Positions 1 to 8,044 of a stretch of DNA of 64,000 bases are shown here, piece after piece (position 1 is the first letter of the stretch; the number at the start of each line of letters is the position of its first letter). The notes under the pieces are model-generated. The model was given only the letters and a program-made list of their open reading frames with translations, had not been told where the DNA came from and searched no databases. Made by a program: the position numbers and the translations under genes. The DNA is taken from contig NZ_JARXYZ010000017.1 of the NCBI RefSeq assembly GCF_029894125.1, forward strand, positions 102,269 to 166,268, written 5' to 3'. This DNA is from Kitasatospora sp. MAA19 (lineage in GTDB: Bacteria; Actinomycetota; Actinomycetes; Streptomycetales; Streptomycetaceae).

Positions 1-928
1 TGATCGACAGGTTGGTGGTGCCGCCGCTGCCGCCGGGGCGGTACTGGCTGACGGTGGCGCTCACCGTGACCGAGTCGCCGACCGCGACGGAGGGCGCGCC
101 GGCGGTGTAGACGTAGACGCCCTCGCTGGTGCCGGGGTCGTTGTCGGGCTGCGGGTCCTGGTACCAGAACCCGTTGGGCCCGACGGCGGTGACCACGCCG
201 GGCACCGCGCTCACCGCACCGCCGGCGAGTGGGGAGGTGCGAGCCGCGCCCTGGATGTCGTGTATTCGGGCGCCGGTGGTGCTGCCGCCGCCGGTGGACG
301 CGGAGTTGCGCGGCGCCGGTGCGCCGACCGTGAAGTCCGCCGCGTTGTTGTCGGTGTCGGTGGCGCCGCCGCCGACGCGCAGGGCGGCGGTGGCGTTCGA
401 CAGGTTGCCGGTCGGCGAGCCCTCGGCGGTACTGGCGCTCGACCCGTAGCCGACCAGGTCCTTCACCCCGGGCTGGGTCGCGCAGCCCGAACTGCAGGTC
501 AGTGCAGTGCCGTTGGTGACCAGCGCGACCTTGCCGGTGGTCGCGGCCAGGGCGATCGTCCCGGTGGCGTCCGGCGTCGGCAGGGCAGCCCCGGCCCCGG
601 CCCCGGCGGCCTCCTGCACGAGGAGGAAGCGCCCCGGCGCGATCGTGCCGGACAACGTGGTCCGCGCCCAGGACGCGCCGCCCGCCGAGGCGTACTGCAC
701 CGTCCAGCCGGCGACGGACACCGGCGCGCTGCCCCGGTTGTACAGCTCGATGAAGTCATTGGCGTACGGCGCACCGGAGTTGCCGCCGCCGCCGTACACC
801 TGACTGATCACGACGTCGGGCGACGCCGCCTGGGCCACGCCGCCGGGCAGCGCCAGCAGCGCCCCCACCACGGCCGCGGCGGACGCGCCCGCCATCGCGC
901 TGCGCCGGACTCGCTGGGTTCTCCGCAT
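1..928 (-). CDS. Secreted lamin-tail-domain protein, probable ExeM/NucH-type extracellular nuclease (3' end outside window)
   Basis: The reverse strand reads from ATG at 928 through the left edge with no stop, so the C-terminus is missing. A consensus AGGAGG precedes the start. The first ~35 residues are a signal peptide (Arg-rich start, Ala/Leu core, AQA-A cleavage). Residues ~36-150 form a lamin-tail domain (VVISQVYGGGGNSG, NDFIELYNRG, LSGTIAPGRFLLVQ). A beta-rich segment follows (WYQDPQPDNDPGTSEGVYVY, VAVGDSVTVSATV) that matches the OB-like region preceding the endonuclease/exonuclease/phosphatase domain in ExeM/NucH nucleases. The catalytic domain itself would lie beyond the edge, so nuclease function is inferred from domain order. 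Secretion and the lamin-tail domain are seen directly. Confidence 0.8.
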   Translation of the reverse strand, partial: MRRTQRVRRSAMAGASAAAVVGALLALPGGVAQAASPDVVISQVYGGGGNSGAPYANDFIELYNRGSAPVSVAGWTVQYASAGGASWARTTLSGTIAPGRFLLVQEAAGAGAGAALPTPDATGTIALAATTGKVALVTNGTALTCSSGCATQPGVKDLVGYGSSASTAEGSPTGNLSNATAALRVGGGATDTDNNAADFTVGAPAPRNSASTGGGSTTGARIHDIQGAARTSPLAGGAVSAVPGVVTAVGPNGFWYQDPQPDNDPGTSEGVYVYTAGAPSVAVGDSVTVSATVSQYRPGGSGGTTNLSI

Positions 929-1222
929 GAGGCTTCCTCCTGACGGCCGCGCGGGCGGGTGGCCCGGCGGTGTGAACACGGACAGGAAAGTTCGGGCGCT
1001 GCGGTTGTAGCAACGCCACCCGATCCCTACCGTGCGCGGCAGGCGACGACCAGATGTACGGCGGAAGAACGGTTCGCAGGGCAACAAGTGGGAGCCGGGG
1101 TTCCGGCGCGGCCGACCCGTACGGACCGTCAGCAGTCGGACCTGGGGCGGTGGTTGCCGGTGGTCGGTTGTCGGCCGTCGTCGGAGCGGGTGGAGCGAGG
1201 CGGCCGCCCGGGACGCCTTCGC

Positions 1223-2230
<1,008 letters not shown>

Positions 2231-2275
2231 GGCGTCTCCTGTGGGCGTGCTCGGTCCTGCTCCGGACGCCTGATT

Positions 2276-2291
2276 CTAAGCAAGCGCTTAG
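2276..2291. promoter_or_regulatory. Palindromic operator candidate upstream of the MDR reductase
   Basis: CTAAGCAAGCGCTTAG consists of two exact inverted 6-base arms (CTAAGC/GCTTAG) around AAGC. It lies about 46-61 bp upstream of the reductase ATG at 2230, where a repressor would cover the promoter. Arms of this type are common operators of TetR-family repressors in actinomycetes, but no regulator gene is adjacent. Confidence 0.5.
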
Positions 2292-2454
2292 TCATCTGGC
2301 CAGAACCCGCCCCGATCCCGTGTCCCGGGTGGTTCCCTGCCCGTACCGTGGGGGTTCGGACCGACCAGGGGCTCGCCTGTTCGAGTTGTCGTCGATCGGC
2401 ACCGCTCCCTCCTCGGTGCGTTCCGGGCAACCGCCGGCTGAGGGCCCCGGCCGG

Positions 2455-3483
2455 TCAGCCGCGCCCGGTGGCCGGCTGCCAGCCGAGGGCGGGGCCGAGG
2501 CGGGTGGCGATGTCGGTGAGGATCTGGACGTAGTCCTCCCGGGCGAAGGTGAACGGCAGCGCGAAGGCGACCTCGTCGACCTCCCGGTACCCGGCGTGGG
2601 CCCGCAGCCGCTCGGCGATCTCCGCGGACGTGCCGACCAGGTCGGGCGCGAACACCATCCGGGCCGGGCCCTGCGGGGCGAGGGTGCGTGGGGTGCGGGC
2701 GAGGGCGTACGCCTCGTACCTGGCGCGCTGCTCGGGCGTGGCGCTGTCGGTGGGGATGACGACGAGCCCCTGGGAGACGCGGGCGCGCTCGCCGTCGGGG
2801 TGGTGGGCGCGGAAGGCGCGGATCTGGGCGAGCTGGATCTCGGCGAAGTCCTCGGACTCCTCGGCCTTGACGACGCTGCTGGTGAGCAGATTGAGCCCGT
2901 GTTCGCCGGCCCAGCGGGCGGAGCGCAGGCTGCCGGCGCCGTACCAGAGCCGGGCGGCCAGACCGGGGGAGTGCGGCTGGACCCGACGGGAGTACACCTC
3001 GATGCCCTCGGTGCCGGCGAAGTCGGAGGCGGGTTCGCCGCGGACGAGGTCGAGGAGGCGCTCGGCGCGGCGGGGGCTGAAGTCCTCGTGTTCGCCGGTG
3101 TCGGGGTAGAGCGCGCCGCGGACCCGGTCGTAGTGGGTGGGCGGGCCGACGCTGAACCCGGCGTTCATGCGGCCGCCGGACAGGACGTCGACGGTGGCGA
3201 GGTCCTCGGCGAGGCGCAGCGGGTTCTCCCAGCCGAGCGGGGTGACGGCGGTGCCGAGGTGGATCCGGCCGGTGCGCTGGGAGGCGGCGGCGAGGACGGC
3301 GATCGGGGAGGAGATGCCGTACTGGAGGTGGCGGTGGCGGAGCCAGGCGCTGTCGAAGCCGAGCTGCTCGCCGAGGACGATGAGGTCGAGGGTGGATTCG
3401 TGGCCCTGGCGGGGGTCGGCCTCGTCGAACAGCCCGATGGTCAGGAAGCCGAGTTTCCGCAGCGGTCGTGGGGTCGGCGGCAT
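2455..3483 (-). CDS. LLM-class flavin-dependent oxidoreductase
   Basis: A luciferase-like monooxygenase-family protein of 342 residues. The open frame extends to 3582, but the start was placed at ATG 3483, which has a GGAG about 7 bases upstream and gives the conserved beginning (RKLGFLTIGLFDEADPRQGH). Family marks are GQHLGFDSAWLR-like LGFDSAWLRHRHLQ, the TGRIHLGTAV strand, LAEDLATVDVLSGGR with NAGFSVG (TIM-barrel FMN site), and RLWYGAGSLRSARWAGEHGL. These enzymes use reduced FMN or F420; which one, and the substrate, cannot be told. It is monocistronic, between a conserved small protein gene and the MDR gene, all on the reverse strand. Confidence 0.88.
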   Translation of the reverse strand: MPPTPRPLRKLGFLTIGLFDEADPRQGHESTLDLIVLGEQLGFDSAWLRHRHLQYGISSPIAVLAAASQRTGRIHLGTAVTPLGWENPLRLAEDLATVDVLSGGRMNAGFSVGPPTHYDRVRGALYPDTGEHEDFSPRRAERLLDLVRGEPASDFAGTEGIEVYSRRVQPHSPGLAARLWYGAGSLRSARWAGEHGLNLLTSSVVKAEESEDFAEIQLAQIRAFRAHHPDGERARVSQGLVVIPTDSATPEQRARYEAYALARTPRTLAPQGPARMVFAPDLVGTSAEIAERLRAHAGYREVDEVAFALPFTFAREDYVQILTDIATRLGPALGWQPATGRG

Positions 3484-3713
3484 GGTGGGTGGCTCCGGGT
3501 GGTGTGAGGCGGCCCCCGGGAGGGCCGGGCGGGCCGGGTGGGCGGTGCCCTTCGAACGTACGCAGGTGGTTCGCGACCCCACAAGATCGGCGCGGGATCG
3601 GACATCCGCGTGTTACGCGGCGCAATCCCGGTTCACCGTCCTCGGCACCTGCCGTCCGGCCTCGCGCAGTGCGGCGGGCTCCGCCCGGGCGGAGCCCGCC
3701 GCGCCGTCGTCGG

Positions 3714-4103
3714 TCAGCAGCTGCGCAGCTCGGGGCTCTGGTTCCGGATCTGGTTCCGCAGCGAGGTGAACTCGCGGTAGGCGTCGCCGTCCTCGGTGCC
3801 GGGGCGGAACGCGCCGACGCGGTGGCAGTTGACGAAGGCGAGCTTGACGCCGAAGTGGCCCTCCAGGCTGCCGCGGATGGCGTTGCTGGCGAGCGCGCGC
3901 AGCAGCTGGGCGCGCTCCTCGTCGGTGGGCGTGGTGTTGTCGGTGGTGAACTCGGCCTCGGTGGAGCAGAGTTCGGTGCTGAGGCCGGCGACGACCTGGT
4001 AGGCGTAGGGGAGGGAGGCGCGGACGGTGTCGAGGAAGTCGGCCTCGCTGACCTGGCCGTGCTCGGCCTGGGCGAGGAGGGCGGGGGAGACGTCGAGCGA
4101 CAT
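3714..4103 (-). CDS. Conserved actinobacterial small protein of unknown function (SCO5389-like)
   Basis: A 129-residue soluble protein with no signal peptide or membrane segment. The ATG at 4103 has AGAGGAC upstream; the frame is open to 4148 but that start lacks a ribosome site. The sequence MSLDVSPALLAQAEHGQVSE, then LPYAYQVVAGL, LLRALASNAIRGSLEGHFGV and NQSPELRSC, resembles a small acidic family widespread in Streptomyces that I recall being named after SCO5389. That name is from memory and has not been checked. No catalytic motif is visible. It sits between the LLM oxidoreductase and the truncated MFS gene without a clear operon link. Confidence 0.7.
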   Translation of the reverse strand: MSLDVSPALLAQAEHGQVSEADFLDTVRASLPYAYQVVAGLSTELCSTEAEFTTDNTTPTDEERAQLLRALASNAIRGSLEGHFGVKLAFVNCHRVGAFRPGTEDGDAYREFTSLRNQIRNQSPELRSC

Positions 4104-4184
4104 GGGTGTCCTCTTTCGCGGTGTCTGGTTATCGAAGATGAAAACCATTGCAAGATGGACTGTCTTCGATGCCCGGACACCCTG

Positions 4185-5450
4185 TCAAGTGCCGTCCCCC
4201 GAAGGGCTGACGGGCGGCGCCTCCCGGCGGGCCGTGAGGACGAACAGGGCGATCGCCACCGCGAGCGCCGCGAACACCAGGCCCAGCTCGAACGCGTTGG
4301 AGATGCCGTGCACCAGCACCTCCGAGGAGTAGGGCGCCGGAAGCTTCCCGGTCGCCCCGAACTCGGCCGCCTGCTGCGGATCGGCCTGCCGCAGGAACGC
4401 GCCGACCTGCCGCCGGGTCTCGTTCCGGCTGGCCGTGCCGTACACCGTGACCAGGATCGACAGGCCCAGCGAGCCGCCCACCTGCTGGGTGGTGTTGAGC
4501 GTGCCGGTGGCCGCGCCGGTCTCGTGCGGGGCCACGTGGGAGACGGCGGTCAGCATCACCGGGACGAAGATCGAACCCATCCCGAAGCCGAACAGCAGGG
4601 TCGGGCCGAGGACCCCTCCGAGGTAGCCGGTGTCGACGTCGATCCGGGTGGACCACAGGACCCCGCCCAGCACCAGCAGCGAGCCCGCCACCAGGAAGGG
4701 CTTGGGACCGTACCGCAGCTGGTTGCGGGCGGCGAACTGGGCGGCGGTGACGATCGCCACGCTGATCGGCAGGAACGCGAAGCCGGCCCGCAGCGGGCTG
4801 AATCCGAGGATGTCCTGGACGAACAGCGTGATGAAGAAGAAGACGCTGAACATCGTCGCGGCGACGCAGAGCATCAGCCCGTAGGCACCGGCGCGGTTGC
4901 GGTCGCGGAACAGGTGCAGCGGGGTGATCGGCTGTGGCATCCGTCGCTCGGTGAACAGGAAGGCCGCCAGCAGCACCACGGCGAGGCTGAACGCGGTGAG
5001 CGTCACGGAGTCCGTCCAGCCGTGATCGGAGGCCCGGATGAAGCCGAGGACCAGCGAGACCATGCCCGCCGTGGCGGTGAACGCGTCGGCCAGGTCGAAG
5101 CGCCCGGGGCGCCGTTCGGACTCGTTGATGTACAGCGGCGCCAGCAGCGCGATCGCCAGGCCGATCGGCACGTTGACGAAGCGCACCCACCGCCAGGACA
5201 GCCAGGAGGTCAGCATGCCGCCGGCGAGCAGGCCGACGGCGCCGCCCGCCCCGGCGACGGCGGAGTAGACGCCGAAGGCGCGGTTGCGCGCCGGGCCCTC
5301 CTCGAAGTTGGTCGCGATCAGCGCGAGCGCGGTCGGCGAGGCGATGGCCCCGCCCGTGCCCTGCAGCGAGCGGGCCGCCAGCAGCCAGGCGGGGGAGGTG
5401 GCCAGGCCGCCGAGCAGCGAGGCGAAGCTGAACAGCAGGACACCGACCTG
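4185..5450 (-). pseudogene. 5'-truncated MFS drug/proton antiporter (DHA2, 14-TM type)
   Basis: The reverse frame from 5450 to 4185 encodes about 421 residues of an EmrB/QacA-like transporter. It includes the motif-C-like region SLQGTGGAIASPTALALIAT, GVYSAVAGAGGAVGLLAGG and LSWRWVRFVNVPIGL, then eight or more further membrane segments and a C-terminal SGDGT. The first one to two transmembrane helices and any start codon are missing: the frame begins right after an in-frame TAG at 5451-5453, and the DNA beyond is the terminator of the GH59 gene. An internal ATG at 5216 would give only part of the transporter. The break looks like the edge of an inserted or rearranged block, so the gene is most likely dead. 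Confidence 0.8.
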
Positions 5451-5478
5451 CTAATTCCGGACACCCCGCGACCGCGGG

Positions 5479-5519
5479 TGCCCGGCCCCGGGCGGTGGTT
5501 GCCGCTCGGGACCGGGCAC
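5479..5519 (-). terminator. Hairpin terminator of the downstream GH59 gene
   Basis: On the reverse strand GTGCCCGG (5519-5512) pairs with CCGGGCAC (5486-5479), with further pairing inside, 32 bp after the TAG of the 5552-7951 gene. There is no U-tract, as is common in actinomycetes. Confidence 0.65.
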
Positions 5520-5551
5520 GGTGCGATGGGTCGGCTCAGGAGCGCCGGGGG

Positions 5552-7951
5552 CTATGGCAGGGTCCACCGCTGGTTGGTGCCGCCGTTGCAGTCCCAGATC
5601 TCCAGCGGGGTGCCGTTGGCGGTGGCCGCCGCCGGGTCGTCGAGGCAGCGGCCGGACTGGGCGCTCTTCAGGGTGCCGTCCGGCTGGGGGAGCCACTGCT
5701 GGTTGGCGGCGCCGTTGCAGTCCCACAGCCCGACCGTGGTGCCGTTGACGGTGCCCTGGCCGGTGACGTCGAGGCACTTGCCGTTGTGGGTGAGGGTGCC
5801 GTTGGTGCGGGTCCACACCTGCTGGGCGCTGCCGTCGCAGGCCCACAGCTGCACGGCGGCGCCGCTGGTGCCGGCGGTGGGTCGGGCGCAGGTGCCGGGC
5901 AGGGCGGAGGCGATCGGGCCGGTGTGGGTGGCGGGAGTGCCGGGGGTGAGGGCGAAGTTGTCGAACTGGTCGGTCTGGTAGCCGGTCACGCCGAGGCCGG
6001 CGCGTCCGTTGGTGAAGCTGGCGTCGGTCGTGCTGCCCACGGCGGTGCCGTCGATGCTCGCGGTGAGCGTCGCGTTGTCCAGAGTGAGCGCGACGGTGTG
6101 CCAACGGCCGGTGCCGAGGGCGGTGGTGGTGCCGGAGGCGAGGGTGGTGAAGTTCCAGCGGGTGTCGCTCTTGTCGATGGACCAGGCGCCGGTGTCGCTG
6201 ACCCGCAGGTGGTAGGCGTTCAGGCCGTTGTTGTTGCGGCCCTGCTGGTTGACCCGGCCGAGGAGTTCGACGGTGCTCGACTGCTCGAACAGGGTGTCGG
6301 CGGTGACGGTGTAGTTGGACCAGCTGCCGTCGCCCATCATCGTGTACGGGGCGTTGTACGGCTCGTCGGTCCAGTTGATCGGCCTGGTCGGGGCCATCTG
6401 GCGCAGGCAGGTGCCGGTGCGGCCGCCGCCGCAGGCGACGGTCTGGAAGGCGCCGTTCATGTCCGCGAAGTACTTCGGCGAGGTGGTCGTCGCGGGCGTC
6501 TCGAAGGTGTCCGCGTAGGGCAGCTTCATCGGCGCGGCGGGCGGCGGGGTGGCGGTGCCCTTGCCCTGTCCGGTGGTGGTGGTCACGGTGTAGACCCGGC
6601 CGGGCTGCAGGGTGAGGGTGTACGTGCCGTGGGCCGGGGTGACGTCCTGCTGGTGGACGAACCAGTCGGCGGAGTTGGTGGAGTTGAGGTCGGTGGACCA
6701 GACGTGGACCTTGCCGGTGGACAGGCCACCGGTGACGGTGAAGCTCGCGGTCTGGGCGGTGGTGGCGTCCATCGTCTCGATGACGGTGCTGTAGTCGCGG
6801 TTGTTCGCGCCCTTCAGCGTGACGTAGCTGCCGTTGGTGCGGGCGCCGCCGAGGTAGCCGCTCGCGGAGTCGATGTAGCGCCAACCGGGCTTGGTGAACT
6901 GGGTGGTGTGCGCGGTGACCCAGGTGGTCTTGCCGATCGTGTAGTTGCCGGACCAGGGCTGGTTGGCGATCGACATGCCGTCGGTGGAGAAGAACAGGTC
7001 GGGGTAGAGCGCGGCGATGACCGGCCAGTTGATGAACGAGGTCATCTTGCCGTCGAGGTAGCCGCGGTTGATCCCGCGCGCCACCGCCGGGGCGCCGCCG
7101 TCGGCGTCCTCGGAGCCGTTCTCGCTCGCCCACAGCGGCTTGCCGAGCGCCTGGGCGTTCGCCGGGCTGGGGCAGTTGCTGAAGTCGCTCATGTACCCGC
7201 AGGGGTAGTGGACGCCGACGATGTCGACGGCGTTCTTGAATGCCGGGTCGGTGGCCATGGCGTCGGCCACGTCCCAGGTGTCGTCGGCGGCGACGACCTT
7301 GGTGGCGCCGTAACCGCGTGCCACGAGCGTGCTCTTCAGGTTCTCGTACCAGGCCTTGTCGAAGCCGCGCTCGTTCCACCCGCCGAGGTAGGAGACGTTC
7401 AGGTGGTGTTGGGTGGCGCAGCCCATCCAGTCCATCAGGTAGTTGACGCTGTCCTGGGACCAGAAGTTGCCGCCGCTGCCGGTGTTGCCGATCCAGCCGG
7501 GGGCGCCCCAGGACAGGCCGTAGAACGTGATGTCGGGGTTGCGGGCCTTGGCCTGCTCGGCCAGCCACCACTCGTAGCCCTGGTGGCAGTCGACGGTGCC
7601 GCGGGTGTGCTCGATGCTGGGTTCGGCGCCGTCGGTGGAGTTGGTGTCGCCGCCGATCTCCAGCTTCAGCGTCTGCAGCGAGGCTCCGTAGCCGGGCTTG
7701 AACAGGTAGTCGAGCAGTTGGCTGCGCTGGGGCTCCGGATAGTCCACCAGCAGGCGGGAGTTGCCGCCGCCGCCGGAGATGGCGCCGACGCCGTCGAAGG
7801 TGAGGCCCGGCTTGGCGCCGTCGATGGTGACGGCGGTGGGGGTGGCGGCCTGGGCGGCCGACGGCGCGGTCAGGCCGCCCAGCGCGCCGGCGAGGACGAG
7901 CGCCGCGCTCAGGGCGGTGCGCCAGGTCGATGACAGGTGTTGACGGCCCAT
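5552..7951 (-). CDS. Secreted GH59 galactocerebrosidase-like glycosidase with ricin-B domain
   Basis: A 799-residue exported protein. The ATG at 7951 has AGGAGA upstream, and the first ~36 residues are a signal peptide (ALSAALVLAGALGGLTAPSA). The catalytic TIM barrel closely follows human GALC: FDGVGAISGGGGNSRLLVDY, PEPQRSQLLDYLFKPGYGAS, LEIGGDTNSTDGAEPS. The predicted acid/base is Glu194 in GGWNERG and the nucleophile Glu277 in LWASENG. Beta-sandwich and lectin-like regions follow (INWTDEPYNAPYTMMGDGSW, RVNQQGRNNNGLNAYHLRV), as in GALC. The last ~120 residues are a ricin-type CBM13 trefoil (GKCLDVTG, QVWTRTNGTLTHNGKCL, NQRWTLP). The family cleaves terminal beta-galactosides. The target here is probably a plant or sphingolipid galactoside, which is inferred. 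It lies 93 bp downstream of a paralogous GH59 gene in the same direction. Confidence 0.92.
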   Translation of the reverse strand: MGRQHLSSTWRTALSAALVLAGALGGLTAPSAAQAATPTAVTIDGAKPGLTFDGVGAISGGGGNSRLLVDYPEPQRSQLLDYLFKPGYGASLQTLKLEIGGDTNSTDGAEPSIEHTRGTVDCHQGYEWWLAEQAKARNPDITFYGLSWGAPGWIGNTGSGGNFWSQDSVNYLMDWMGCATQHHLNVSYLGGWNERGFDKAWYENLKSTLVARGYGATKVVAADDTWDVADAMATDPAFKNAVDIVGVHYPCGYMSDFSNCPSPANAQALGKPLWASENGSEDADGGAPAVARGINRGYLDGKMTSFINWPVIAALYPDLFFSTDGMSIANQPWSGNYTIGKTTWVTAHTTQFTKPGWRYIDSASGYLGGARTNGSYVTLKGANNRDYSTVIETMDATTAQTASFTVTGGLSTGKVHVWSTDLNSTNSADWFVHQQDVTPAHGTYTLTLQPGRVYTVTTTTGQGKGTATPPPAAPMKLPYADTFETPATTTSPKYFADMNGAFQTVACGGGRTGTCLRQMAPTRPINWTDEPYNAPYTMMGDGSWSNYTVTADTLFEQSSTVELLGRVNQQGRNNNGLNAYHLRVSDTGAWSIDKSDTRWNFTTLASGTTTALGTGRWHTVALTLDNATLTASIDGTAVGSTTDASFTNGRAGLGVTGYQTDQFDNFALTPGTPATHTGPIASALPGTCARPTAGTSGAAVQLWACDGSAQQVWTRTNGTLTHNGKCLDVTGQGTVNGTTVGLWDCNGAANQQWLPQPDGTLKSAQSGRCLDDPAAATANGTPLEIWDCNGGTNQRWTLP

Positions 7952-7986
7952 GGGCGTCTCCTGGGTGTGGGGAGGGGTGGCGGTCC

Positions 7987-8014
7987 GTGCCGGGCGCCCG
8001 CAGGCGCCCGGCAC
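7987..8014 (-). terminator. Perfect 12-bp hairpin between the two GH59 genes
   Basis: GTGCCGGGCGCC (7987-7998) and GGCGCCCGGCAC (8003-8014) are exact inverted arms around a CGCA loop. It follows the stop of the upstream GH59 gene by 30 bp and precedes the next GH59 start by about 36 bp, so it may end or attenuate transcription into the second gene. Confidence 0.65.
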
Positions 8015-8044
8015 GACGTGGGGGCAGGGGCTTCGCCGGTCCCG

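Noticed and set aside
2288..4180. Long reverse ORF over the LLM and small-protein genes, and many similar Arg/Pro-rich frames
   Set aside because: Antisense or out-of-frame shadows of real genes in very GC-rich DNA; no family motifs or ribosome sites.
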